DNA of 64,000 bases. Origin: Actinomyces sp. zg-332 (lineage in GTDB: Bacteria; Actinomycetota; Actinomycetes; Actinomycetales; Actinomycetaceae). The stretch is taken from contig NZ_CP064951.1 in assembly GCF_011751945.2 (NCBI RefSeq), forward strand, positions 310,001 to 374,000. Direction: 5' to 3'. This document shows, one piece after another, positions 43,931 through 53,417 of the stretch. Made by a program: the position numbers and the translations under genes. Position 1 is the stretch's first letter; every line of letters starts with the position of its first letter. Under the pieces are notes generated by a model. It did not search any database. It was not told where the DNA came from and worked only from the letters and a program-made list of their open reading frames with translations.

Positions 43931-45298
43931 TTATATTTGTTTTGCAAGTAAAGCGATGTGCTTAGAATCGTATCTTGTAAGAAATATTGTACTTTTTTCT
44001 TTTCCTTTGAGTTTTAGTCCTTTTCGTAAGATATCAGGTGAGATGTCGGTGCCTCGTTTTTTGATTTCTAAGCTACCTATATTGTGTTGCTGTAATAATT
44101 CGTTGATTTTCTTCGTTTTCAGGTTGCAATAGTCTATTATTTCCCACTGTTTTATTAGGGGAAGTATATCAGTGTTTTTGCAGGTTTCTTGAGTTACTAG
44201 GTAGGAAATATTGTCACTAATTAACTTTCCATTTATTTTATTAGCGACCCAGCTTAGACCGTTTGCTCTAAGTATTGCAGGATCTACCTCGGTTATGTAT
44301 AAGTTTTTAGCAATTGGCAAGTCGGTTGTTTCTACTTCTTGCGATGGACCAGTGGAGTTGTTGTCGAAGCTATGAGTCTTAGAGTATGTAACTTTGTTGT
44401 ATTTATCTGTCTTTATTACGGTTGCTGTTTTGCCAGTGTGGTTTTTCAAGTCTCCAAACCATATGCTTGCTTCTACTAATTCTCCGTTTATGCTTAGCCA
44501 GTTAGTTTCGCTATCTGGGTGTAAAAATTTATAGTCTATTCCTGGAGCAATTTTTGCTCCTACATTCGGGCAGTGTTTAATCCAACCGTATATTGTGTCT
44601 AAAGAAGGGGACCAATCAGCAGGATTCATTAGTCTTTTGCCGTTTTTACGTCTAGCAGGATCTGCGTAAACAGCAGTAAAATTTTCTTTTTCAAAGTCTA
44701 TACTGTTGATGTCTTCATTTCTAACTTCTGCAAAATCATAGTGTCGTAAATTATGTTTTGCTATTTCAAATACTTCTTCTTCTAATTCGTATGCTTTTAT
44801 TGAAAACAGATTTTCTTTTGTACTAGATTGCGTTTGTGCTGTTTCTTGTTTGTCATTTATTACTTTTTTACGTTCTAAATAAGCATTACATAGCCCTATA
44901 GTATCTATTGCGACTCCGCAGCCTAGGTCACCTATTTTCTCGGGAGCAGATTTTATGAATCGTTTAGCGTGTATTTTGGATATTATGTATCTGGTAGATT
45001 GTTCGAGTGAAGTTCTTAGAAATAAAACATTTTTAAGTTCTTCACCGTGTTTTATGAAAGCTTGTTTTTGTAAGTCTAGTTGTGTAAGTACTGCAGATAC
45101 TATTTCAGCTCCATAGGTTTTACGTAAAGTTTGTATTTGGGCTGGAGGTATAAAACTTGATGCTAAAAGTTTAGGGTTATATATGCTTTCAGATATTTTG
45201 TTATTTTCTTTGTTGGATAAGAAGAATTGTGTTTGTTCTAACAGTAATTTTTCATACAATTCTTGTGCTTTAGGGGCTAGTAAAATGTTTTTACTCAT
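43931..45298 (-). CDS. THUMP-like class I SAM-dependent methyltransferase
   Basis: A 455-residue protein with a Rossmann methyltransferase core. The SAM site IGDLGCGVAIDTIGL lies near residue 122, and an acidic-aromatic motif VYADPARR appears near 210 followed by NPADWSPSL. The C-terminal third is the THUMP-like domain, with ...EIKKRGTDISPDILRK. Proteins of this kind are widespread in actinobacteria, often near tsaD and groES. They are presumed RNA or small-molecule methyltransferases, but the substrate is unknown. The ATG at 45298 is the only plausible start. Confidence 0.85.
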   Translation of the reverse strand: MSKNILLAPKAQELYEKLLLEQTQFFLSNKENNKISESIYNPKLLASSFIPPAQIQTLRKTYGAEIVSAVLTQLDLQKQAFIKHGEELKNVLFLRTSLEQSTRYIISKIHAKRFIKSAPEKIGDLGCGVAIDTIGLCNAYLERKKVINDKQETAQTQSSTKENLFSIKAYELEEEVFEIAKHNLRHYDFAEVRNEDINSIDFEKENFTAVYADPARRKNGKRLMNPADWSPSLDTIYGWIKHCPNVGAKIAPGIDYKFLHPDSETNWLSINGELVEASIWFGDLKNHTGKTATVIKTDKYNKVTYSKTHSFDNNSTGPSQEVETTDLPIAKNLYITEVDPAILRANGLSWVANKINGKLISDNISYLVTQETCKNTDILPLIKQWEIIDYCNLKTKKINELLQQHNIGSLEIKKRGTDISPDILRKGLKLKGKEKSTIFLTRYDSKHIALLAKQI

Positions 45299-45343
45299 TT
45301 TTTCTCAATGTGATTAATAGGACAGTTAATATATTTTACAATA

Positions 45344-45370
45344 TTGGCACTCGCATTGCTTGAGTGCTAA
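45344..45370. promoter_or_regulatory. CIRCE operator upstream of groES
   Basis: TTGGCACTC-N9-GAGTGCTAA matches the HrcA-binding CIRCE consensus TTAGCACTC-N9-GAGTGCTAA with a single mismatch. It lies about 120 bases before groES. Confidence 0.95.
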
Positions 45371-45487
45371 TTTTTAGTGTAGAATATCTCTTGAGTGAGT
45401 TAATTCTCATAGGTCACAGTTTTTGTTATCCGCGACTGCAAAAGTTGTGATAGGTAATGCAAGTTTATTAAGGAAAGGGGAGCCGAA

Positions 45488-45784
45488 GTGTCGGTTTCCA
45501 TTAAACCACTAGAAGATCGTGTTGTGCTACAGCAGGTCAAGGCAGAAAAAGTTACATCATCAGGTCTAGTTATTCCTGATGCTGCAACAGAAAAACCAAA
45601 CGAAGGTGTTGTAGTTGCAGTAGGTCCAGGTCGCCTAGACGAAAAGGGCAACCGCCTACCAGTTGACGTAAAAGTTGGCGACGTAGTTATTTACTCAAAG
45701 TTCGGTGGAACAGAAGTAAAGTATGACGGTGAAGAATACCTAATTATGGGTGTTAGTGATCTAGTCGCTATTGTCGAACACTAA
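45488..45784 (+). CDS. groES: Co-chaperonin GroES
   Basis: A 98-residue GroES with [13 protein letters not shown] at the N-terminus, the mobile-loop region [22 protein letters not shown] segment (residues about 20-37), and a [18 protein letters not shown] end. It caps GroEL in the folding cycle. The start is a GTG at 45488 after AAGGGGAG. A CIRCE element lies upstream and a terminator follows within 10 bases, so groES is monocistronic; groEL is not in the window. Confidence 0.97.
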   Translation: MSVSIKPLEDRVVLQQVKAEKVTSSGLVIPDAATEKPNEGVVVAVGPGRLDEKGNRLPVDVKVGDVVIYSKFGGTEVKYDGEEYLIMGVSDLVAIVEH

Positions 45785-45792
45785 TAAAATTT

Positions 45793-45827
45793 TTTCCCTC
45801 ACTCTTATGGGTGGGGGAAATTTTTTT
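45793..45827 (+). terminator. groES terminator
   Basis: TTTCCCTCAC at 45793 pairs with GTGGGGGAAA ending at 45820, with one T-G pair, and seven T residues follow. This is a textbook Rho-independent terminator. Confidence 0.9.
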
Positions 45828-45860
45828 AAATAAATTGAGAAAATCTCAAACATAATGTAA

Positions 45861-47375
<1,515 letters not shown>

Positions 47376-47385
47376 AATTTTTCTC

Positions 47386-47414
47386 AAAAAGGTGGGATAA
47401 TATCCCACCTTTTT
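47386..47414. terminator. guaB terminator
   Basis: A nearly continuous palindrome, AAAAAGGTGGGA ... TCCCACCTTTTT, follows guaB within 11 bases and can work in both directions. Confidence 0.9.
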
Positions 47415-47525
47415 GATTTTAAATAAAAAGTATCTTTAAAAATGGAATCCTTTTAATAGCATAATATATTGATAATAGTATGTTTTCAGATAGTGATATA
47501 ATTAGGATTATGTAAAAGAGCGTTT

Positions 47526-47556
47526 GTTTATTAAGAACAGTCTTTTCTTAATAAAC
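47526..47556. other. Hairpin upstream of the CPBP protease gene
   Basis: GTTTATTAAGAA at 47526 pairs perfectly over 12 bases with TTCTTAATAAAC ending at 47556. No T-tract follows at once. It could be an operator or a leader hairpin of the downstream gene. Confidence 0.5.
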
Positions 47557-47693
47557 AGTTTGCTAATTTTGGGAGTGAGGGAAGGCTTTTATAAATATTA
47601 TTGCAATATTTATTAGTCTTCTTATTGGCATATTGCTCAATTTATCTTTAGATGAATACTATAAAATTAACTGAGTTATTTAAAGGAAAAGTT

Positions 47694-48467
47694 ATGGAAA
47701 AGGGTAGCGATCTGGAGCGTGCGTTAAAACTCTCACTTTTTGTTGTACCAGCAGCCTTAATTGGTGGATATTTTACTGCTGTTGAACTATTACATACACA
47801 ATCTCAAGATGCACAGAAAATTTTGCTTTCTAAAGCTGGCGGTTATGTTGCCTATCTTGTAACTGTTACTTTGCAGACTACAATTATGGCTTTTATATGC
47901 GGTGTAATCGGATACTTTATATCTAATCGTATAGGGTTGATGAAACCATTTGTTTTAGAGAAAGCAAAGCTTGTAAATACAATTTTTGTTGCTTTGGGAT
48001 GTGGTATTTTCTTCAGTTCAGATTATTGGATTTTCGGTAGTTATTATCCAATTATTCAAACTACTTATAATGCGTTATCTGTGAATAGGATTTTATCTGA
48101 AATATTTTATGGTGGCGTAGTTGAAGAAATAATGATACGTTTGTTTTTGATGTCATTAGTAGCTTTAGTGATTTGGAAGCTTTTTTACAAGAAAGTATCA
48201 AAAGAAGAAATTCCTGTTAAAGTGTTTTTTATAGCTAATTTTATTACTGCGTTGCTGTTTGCACTGGGTCACTTACCAGCTACTGTGCTTCTGTTCGGTA
48301 GTATTACGCCTGTATTATTATTACGTTGTTTGTTTTATAACGGTTGTTTTGGATTAGTTTTCGGTGTGATATACCAAAAGTACGGTATTCAATATGCAAT
48401 TATTACGCATATTGGTTGTCACATTGTTGCAAATATTATTTGGGTTATAGCTTCTGTTTTAACATAA
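47694..48467 (+). CDS. CPBP (Abi/CAAX-type) intramembrane metalloprotease
   Basis: A hydrophobic protein of 257 residues with about seven transmembrane helices. The family motif EE-x3-R appears in GVVEEIMIRLF, followed by the histidine of FALGHLP and the final helix with ITHIGCH. CPBP proteins process prenylated or membrane peptides and often accompany bacteriocin loci as processing or immunity factors. An ATG at 47652 is in frame, but AAAGGA is correctly placed only for the ATG at 47694. The gene stands at the left edge of the PLA2-like cassette region. Confidence 0.85.
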   Translation: MEKGSDLERALKLSLFVVPAALIGGYFTAVELLHTQSQDAQKILLSKAGGYVAYLVTVTLQTTIMAFICGVIGYFISNRIGLMKPFVLEKAKLVNTIFVALGCGIFFSSDYWIFGSYYPIIQTTYNALSVNRILSEIFYGGVVEEIMIRLFLMSLVALVIWKLFYKKVSKEEIPVKVFFIANFITALLFALGHLPATVLLFGSITPVLLLRCLFYNGCFGLVFGVIYQKYGIQYAIITHIGCHIVANIIWVIASVLT

Positions 48468-48668
48468 ATTTTCTATGGTTTTATTGGATTTAAAAACATA
48501 AATTAGTGTTTACAACCTCATGCTTTACTGTATGTGAAATGTGAGGTTGTATTTTTGTGCATTAAAGATAGCAAGGTAATGTGTATATTATATTGGCTTG
48601 CCAGTCTAATAGTTTATCTTATTAGTATAAGGTGAAATGTCTGTATATGGATAAGTCTTAAAAAGGAA

Positions 48669-48718
48669 GTGGTGCGAAGGTTATGGGGGGCTTCGCACCA
48701 CATGGAGTGATTGTGCAA
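48669..48718. repeat. Hairpin box copy 1 (solitary)
   Basis: A perfect stem GTGGTGCGAAG / CTTCGCACCAC is followed on the plus side by ATGGAGTGATTGTGCAA. The same hairpin-plus-tail arrangement follows both PLA2-like cassettes at 49745 and 51222, read from the minus strand as a terminator. Here no gene precedes it, so it looks like the trace of a lost cassette. Confidence 0.75.
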
Positions 48719-48742
48719 CAAAGCATATAAATACTAGGGAGA

Positions 48743-48790
48743 GTGGTACGGAATTATGGGGATTCCGTACCACATGGAGTGATTGTGCAA
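48743..48790. repeat. Hairpin box copy 2 (solitary)
   Basis: GTGGTACGGAAT pairs perfectly with ATTCCGTACCAC, followed by the identical tail ATGGAGTGATTGTGCAA. The arms differ from copy 1 at several positions but remain fully complementary, which indicates that base pairing is conserved rather than sequence. It starts 74 bases after the start of copy 1. Confidence 0.75.
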
Positions 48791-49744
48791 TCAAGGTTTT
48801 AAAAATTGTTACTAATACTCTATGGAGTAGCTGCCCATTTCCTGCAAGGAGATTATTGTATGTCGCGTTTAGTACTACCGTATTGATGTCAATGTTTTAT
48901 TAGTCCGTATAAATATGTTATAGCTCAAGGGATTATGGGGTTTGGTGGTAATGGGTATGCATGAGAAGTAATATGATACTAGTGATAGAGAAAATTTAGA
49001 TGAAACATCTACTTTCAGCTTTGAATCTTTATCTCTATCTAAATTAGTGTCAGTTACTTCTACATTTAGCAACTTCGTACGTACTGGTAATAATTATATT
49101 ACCCATAAGTAAAGCTTACAAAAAAATTTACTTTATTTTAGCTAAAGATATTATTAATATTCAGTAAATGGATTGTGTAGAATGTAAATACTATATTTAC
49201 TAGGTTAGTATTGTGTAATATTTTCTATATTTAAACTTAATGTGAAGATTTTAGAAGATAGTCTTTTTCTGTTTTGCTAGTGAAATAATTTATAAAAACT
49301 TTCTCTTCAAAAACATAGATATAAAGCCATTTTTGTATTTTTTAGCTAACTCTTTTATAAGAGAATATAGTTTAAGTTTAATAGGCTTTATAGTTTATTT
49401 ATAGAGGTGTAATAGTCTTGGTTTTATATTACAAGTTGTTATAAACGGACACTTACCTCTTGTATTTAAAATGTGAATTTTGCTTGCTATTTATTAGGAT
49501 AATAGATATTTATATGTGAACTTGCGTAATTTTGTCTACTTTTATACTTAAAACTTTTTAAAAATAATGTTTATGCCACGATAATTTCTTTATTATATTT
49601 GTAAAATTCTCTGTGATACTCGTTTATGAACTTGAATATTTTGTAGCTTTATTGGGGAATAGATATTTATTATAAAAATTAAATTGGATTATTAGATAGT
49701 ATTGAGAGTTTTTATTTTGTTACTTTTTGAGTTTTTAAAAGGGA
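48791..49744. other. Gene-free stretch within the accessory region
   Basis: About 950 bases, AT-rich, without a supported gene. A short segment near 49133 (TTTATTTTAGCTAAA) recurs near 52190, on the far side of the second cassette. This is consistent with loss of a former cassette from here. Confidence 0.4.
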
Positions 49745-49794
49745 GTGGTACAAAGTCTGAAAACTTCACACCACTTATTAGAGTGATTGTATAA
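49745..49794 (-). repeat. Hairpin box copy 3, terminator-like, after cassette A
   Basis: The arms GTGGTACAAAG and CTTCACACCAC pair imperfectly. The tail TTATTAGAGTGATTGTATAA abuts the stop of the membrane-protein gene at 49796. On the minus strand the hairpin is followed by CCCTTTTAAAAA, so it probably terminates cassette A. Confidence 0.75.
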
Positions 49795-49795
49795 C

Positions 49796-50065
49796 TTATG
49801 GTTTGAATCCTGTAAGAACTTCTACTACATACCATGTTATTGCAAACATGAATGGTATTAGCATGTGTATTATGCTGAGTAGGGCAAAAGCGCCATTCTT
49901 TTTGTATAGAGACCAAATTAGTAGTATTCCACCTATTGCTAGAGCGTATATATCACCAATATACGACACATCGTTCATCAAGGATACTATATGTAAAGAA
50001 AAGCATACAAATAAGGATAAGGTAGTCAGTGATAGTTGAAGTGTATTGTTTTTGTTTTCAGACAT
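49796..50065 (-). CDS. Small three-helix membrane protein, cassette A
   Basis: An 89-residue protein with three predicted transmembrane helices (about 11-29, 35-52 and 63-83) and a short, conserved KKNGAFALLSIIHMLIPFMF stretch. It is closely similar along its length to the protein encoded at 51273-51542. Its ribosome site (TAGGAGTC) overlaps the stop of the upstream PLA2-like gene, so translation is coupled. No known family was recognised. By position and architecture it may be an immunity or membrane-receptor partner of the secreted product. Confidence 0.75.
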   Translation of the reverse strand: MSENKNNTLQLSLTTLSLFVCFSLHIVSLMNDVSYIGDIYALAIGGILLIWSLYKKNGAFALLSIIHMLIPFMFAITWYVVEVLTGFKP

Positions 50066-50073
50066 TTTGACTC

Positions 50074-50628
50074 CTAACCAAATACTGCTATCGCTGCTTT
50101 TATATATAGTCGTTTGAATGGGTTTTGAGCATGTGGTAGTATTCGTTGTAATGTGGCTACAAAATCCCTGTCACACTTTTTGTTGCCGTATCCGTGTCGT
50201 CCGTAGCATCTGTCATGTGATCGGCAGGCTGTGTCTAAGTCGTCTACAGGTGCTTCTGGTCCTGAATTTCTTGGTCCGCAATAGCGTCCATAGTTCGCTA
50301 GAGGGAAACCACCTCTGTCCTTTATTCCTGCTTCAGCTAGTACTTTTGTATTATATAGTTCTGCAGATACTAGGAAGTCTGATGAAGCTTTATCTTCTCG
50401 GGCTTTATCTGTATCGATTACTTTTACATTTATATATGTTTTTAAATATGGTTCAGCTATTTTTTCAAACTGTTCAATTGTGGCTGTGTTATTACTATAT
50501 TGAGTAATATCTATATCTTTTGCGTTTGCTACTTCTACGGAACTAAATAAAATAAAGCTTAGTAACAGTAATAGTGACGTTGTTTTCTTTAACGTAGTGG
50601 ACTCTTTTCTAAAATATATGGTAGGCAC
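50074..50628 (-). CDS. Secreted phospholipase A2-like protein, cassette A (degrading copy)
   Basis: A 184-codon frame with a signal-peptide-like N-terminus ending ...VEVANA and a PLA2 core. The catalytic segment [20 protein letters not shown] contains the His-Asp pair and paired cysteines. The preceding calcium-loop segment is YCGPRNSGP, with Arg where cassette B has Gly. Compared with cassette B, the ribosome site AAAAGGAG is reduced to AAAAGAG and the aligned start codon ATG is ACG. The only available starts are a GTG at 50628 or other weak codons. It is probably poorly expressed or inactive, although the frame is still intact. Confidence 0.7.
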   Translation of the reverse strand: MPTIYFRKESTTLKKTTSLLLLLSFILFSSVEVANAKDIDITQYSNNTATIEQFEKIAEPYLKTYINVKVIDTDKAREDKASSDFLVSAELYNTKVLAEAGIKDRGGFPLANYGRYCGPRNSGPEAPVDDLDTACRSHDRCYGRHGYGNKKCDRDFVATLQRILPHAQNPFKRLYIKAAIAVFG

Positions 50629-51221
50629 TCCATTGTGCCTATACGCTCATACTATCTTGTCTTTAGGATAAAGGCGATAAATAGCTTTTGTATGGAATAA
50701 CTTTAGTGTTAAAGATTTACGAATAGCACTATTTTGAGCAATCTTTCTTTACTTAAACTGATTAGTGTGTGGTAGAGCATTTCGGCAATATGAAATATCT
50801 AATGGTGCTGTTGTTTGGGACTGTATTTTCTTAGAAGAAGGAGTTTCAGAATATTGAGCAAAGGTATTTTCTTGAAAAAGCGTGGAAAATTTACTTGATG
50901 TCTATATGCTTTTGTTTGGGAGCAGTTTTGTGTAGAGAAATGGAAATGAGTTATTAGACTTCTTATTAGATAAATTTTAGGTATTTTTAGGTGAGTTGAG
51001 ATAGCTTTAGTTTTTTGGTTAGGTTAGCAAACTTTGTGGCTTTAATTTTATTTTTAAGAGTTAGTGTTTTAATGTCTATTTGTTTTCTGCTTTTTGCAAA
51101 ATGCTTATTAACAAGTTATGTGTTGAATGAGATATTTGAAGCTTTCATGTAGGTTTGGTTTTATAGGTAGTGGGTTAGAAGACTTTATTTTTAGATTTTT
51201 GTTGTTAGTTTTTAAAAGGAA
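50629..51221. other. Spacer between cassettes A and B
   Basis: About 590 bases without a supported gene. The promoter and palindromes found upstream of cassette B are not recognisable here, so cassette A seems to have lost its promoter region. Confidence 0.45.
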
Positions 51222-51271
51222 GTGGTGTAAAGCTTGGAGACTTCACACCACTTATTAGAGTGATTGTATAA
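51222..51271 (-). repeat. Hairpin box copy 4, terminator-like, after cassette B
   Basis: GTGGTGTAAAG and CTTCACACCAC pair with one mismatch. The tail TTATTAGAGTGATTGTATAA is identical to copy 3. On the minus strand the hairpin is followed by TTCCTTTTAAAAA and thus acts as the probable terminator of cassette B. Confidence 0.8.
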
Positions 51272-51272
51272 T

Positions 51273-51542
51273 TTATGGTTTGAATCCTGTAAGAAGCGCT
51301 ACTGTATGCCATGTTATTGTAAACATGAATGGTATTAGCATGTGTATTATGCTGAGTAGGGCAAAAGCGCCATTCTTTTTGTATAGAGACCAGATTAGTA
51401 GTCCTCCACCTATGACTAATGCATATATTTCACCGATATACGACACGCCTTTCATCGTAGAAATTAAGTGTAGTAAATAACATGCTAGCAAGGATAGTGA
51501 TATTACTACTAGTTGGAGTATATCGCTTTTCTTTTCGGACAT
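51273..51542 (-). CDS. Small three-helix membrane protein, cassette B
   Basis: An 89-residue paralogue of the protein at 49796-50065, with the same three helices and the same ends (MSE-K at the start, LLTGFKP at the stop). Differences are concentrated in the first helix and the first loop. Eight bases separate it from the PLA2-like gene, whose stop overlaps its ribosome site. Function is unknown; the invariant pairing with a secreted PLA2-like protein suggests a dedicated partner, for example immunity against a membrane-active product. Confidence 0.78.
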   Translation of the reverse strand: MSEKKSDILQLVVISLSLLACYLLHLISTMKGVSYIGEIYALVIGGGLLIWSLYKKNGAFALLSIIHMLIPFMFTITWHTVALLTGFKP

Positions 51543-51550
51543 TTTGATTC

Positions 51551-52072
51551 CTATCCGAAGATTGCTAAAGCAGCTTCTATGTATAGTCGTTTATACGTAT
51601 TAGTTGCATGTGGTAGTAGTCGTCGTAGTGTTGCTACAAAATCCCTGTCGCATTGTGAATTGAAATATCCGTGTCGTCCGTAGCATCTGTCATGTGAGCG
51701 GCAAGCTGTGTCTAAGTCGTCTATAGGTTGTCCTGGACCGGAATTTCCTGGACCACAATACTTTCCGTAGTTTATTAGAGGGAATCCACCTTTATCTTTT
51801 ATTCCTGCTTCAGCTAGTACTTTTGTGTTGTATAATTCTGCAGATATTAGGAAGTCTGATGAGGCTTTGTCTTCTCGGGCTTTATCTGTGTCGATTACTT
51901 TTACATTTATATATGTTTTTAGATACGGTTGAGCTAGTTTTTCAAATTGCTCAATCGTAGATGTATTATTACTATAATGACTTATATTTATATCTTCTGC
52001 ATTTGCTATTCCTGCGTAACCAAAAAACACTAAGCCAAAAAGTAATAGTGATGATAATATTTTTTTAAACAT
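51551..52072 (-). CDS. Secreted phospholipase A2-like protein, cassette B
   Basis: A 173-residue secreted protein. The signal peptide begins [17 protein letters not shown] and ends near ...IANA. A region of about 75 residues with helix-forming sequence follows. Then comes the PLA2 core: calcium loop [12 protein letters not shown], the catalytic helix [20 protein letters not shown] with the His-Asp dyad, and CDRDFVATL as the second conserved Asp/Cys segment. It should hydrolyse the sn-2 ester of phospholipids outside the cell. The frame is open to 52129, but AAAAGGAG fixes the ATG at 52072. It is co-expressed with the membrane protein at 51273. Confidence 0.85.
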   Translation of the reverse strand: MFKKILSSLLLFGLVFFGYAGIANAEDINISHYSNNTSTIEQFEKLAQPYLKTYINVKVIDTDKAREDKASSDFLISAELYNTKVLAEAGIKDKGGFPLINYGKYCGPGNSGPGQPIDDLDTACRSHDRCYGRHGYFNSQCDRDFVATLRRLLPHATNTYKRLYIEAALAIFG

Positions 52073-52091
52073 TTTGACTCCTTTTGCGTGA

Positions 52092-52140
52092 GTAATAGTT
52101 TTACTATTACACTTACTAATACTCGTCACTGAGTATTAGT
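52092..52140 (-). promoter_or_regulatory. Two adjacent palindromes upstream of cassette B
   Basis: GTAATAGT-N3-ACTATTAC at 52092-52110 and ACTAATACTC-N6-GAGTATTAGT at 52115-52140 are both perfect inverted repeats. They lie between the predicted promoter and the start codon, in the 5' leader, so they are candidate operators or leader hairpins. Confidence 0.65.
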
Positions 52141-52147
52141 TTTCTTG

Positions 52148-52177
52148 ATTGTAATATTCCAAAGGTAGAGTTGGCAA
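52148..52177 (-). promoter_or_regulatory. Promoter of cassette B
   Basis: On the minus strand TTGCCA (52177-52172) and TACAAT (52153-52148) are 18 bases apart. The predicted transcription start falls at the edge of the distal palindrome ending at 52140. Confidence 0.55.
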
Positions 52178-52491
52178 AAATATTTGCTTTATTTTAGCTA
52201 AATGTTTCGTTAAGATTTGATAAATTGGTTTGCTTGTTGTAAGTGTAATTTTTACTAAGTAGATGATTCTTTAATGAAACCTATATAAAAGTGTAATTTA
52301 TATTATTGACTAAAAGACCTTATGAAAAACAAAGGTAAGTTTATAAAATAATATTACGGAACCTTATAACATCAAGGAATAAAGCCAAAGTGCTGAAACC
52401 CCACTAATTATATAGTGAGGAGAAATCAGCCTAGAATCATAAAAATATTTGCAGACTAAAAATTAAAAGTAACAAAAATCAGAAATAAGTG
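52178..52491. other. Spacer right of cassette B
   Basis: About 310 bases of AT-rich sequence with no supported gene. A hairpin-like CCCCACTAATTATATAGTGAGG segment near 52399-52421 may act as the terminator of the exonuclease gene on the minus strand. Confidence 0.4.
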
Positions 52492-53196
52492 TTACATTTT
52501 TACTGGCCATACACCTGATACATTGGCTGGTTTTCCAGATTTAGCTAACCAAGAATTATATCCCTCAGCCCAGTTTTTATATGCATCTTTTTGCCAGCTA
52601 TGTAGTTCTTCAGCAGAAAAAGTATCTAGTACAGGGTGCTTATCAAAAATTTTATCTAAAACTTCTAGCATTACTTCAGTGTCAACCTGTGCATCATGTA
52701 GCGCATCACGTTGAGTTACTCCATAAAAATTCATCATCGATTCCAGCGTACGCTTTCCTCTGCGATATTTATCTACGGCACGGTCAATCACCAAAGGATC
52801 AAGGACATTGTAAACATCTTCACCAAGGATATCTTCAATAGTTTCAAGCCCCGCTGAGCGCAAATTATTATGCAAAATACTCAAATCAAAGTTAGCGTTG
52901 AAAATAACAATAGGGATATCGTCCTTTATGGCGGCAATTAAAGTATCACGTATTTCTAGTAAAACATCATTTAAAGGACGCCCATGTTCTCTAGCATACT
53001 CAGTGGTAATACCATTTACAGCGCTGGCTTGTGGAGAAATTTCGATACCTGGATCTGCAAGCCAATTATGAACCCTCTGTGCGTTTTTTGAAGAAAAATC
53101 GTAGAAAACTAGAGCAGCAGTTACAATCTTATCCTCATAGTAATTAACACCAGTTGTCTCAGTATCAAAACCCACAAAAAGTTCTTTATCTAACAT
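52492..53196 (-). CDS. DnaQ-like 3'-5' exonuclease
   Basis: A 234-residue DEDDh exonuclease. Exo I is FVGFDTETTGVNYYEDKIV at the N-terminus, Exo II includes IVIFNANFDLSILHNNL near residue 98, and Exo III is HDAQVDTEVMLEVL near residue 162 with the catalytic His. It resembles the actinobacterial stand-alone epsilon-like exonucleases, which may proofread or trim DNA or RNA. It is divergent from leuS. The ATG at 53196 lacks a strong ribosome site. Confidence 0.9.
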   Translation of the reverse strand: MLDKELFVGFDTETTGVNYYEDKIVTAALVFYDFSSKNAQRVHNWLADPGIEISPQASAVNGITTEYAREHGRPLNDVLLEIRDTLIAAIKDDIPIVIFNANFDLSILHNNLRSAGLETIEDILGEDVYNVLDPLVIDRAVDKYRRGKRTLESMMNFYGVTQRDALHDAQVDTEVMLEVLDKIFDKHPVLDTFSAEELHSWQKDAYKNWAEGYNSWLAKSGKPANVSGVWPVKM

Positions 53197-53417
53197 GAAT
53201 TCTCGCTAACATATAAAATACAATACCTCCATTATAGAACAAATAAATAAATCTGGAAGATAATACCTTCTTGAATACGCGTAAACTAGGACTATTACAT
53301 ATAAAGATAAAAGTATATAAAGCATAAAATCTTGAACAAATACTACAAACTCAAAAGGAAACTAGCGTATAATGAACGGGTAAAATAATCAAATACACAT
53401 TTATAACGAGGAGAAAA

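Noticed and set aside
47590..47685. Short hydrophobic frame just before the CPBP protease gene
   Set aside because: It has no ATG, GTG or TTG start after an in-frame stop, so translation is unsupported.
53197..53417. T-box leader upstream of leuS
   Set aside because: No T-box antiterminator sequence or leader hairpin set could be found in the 220-base spacer.
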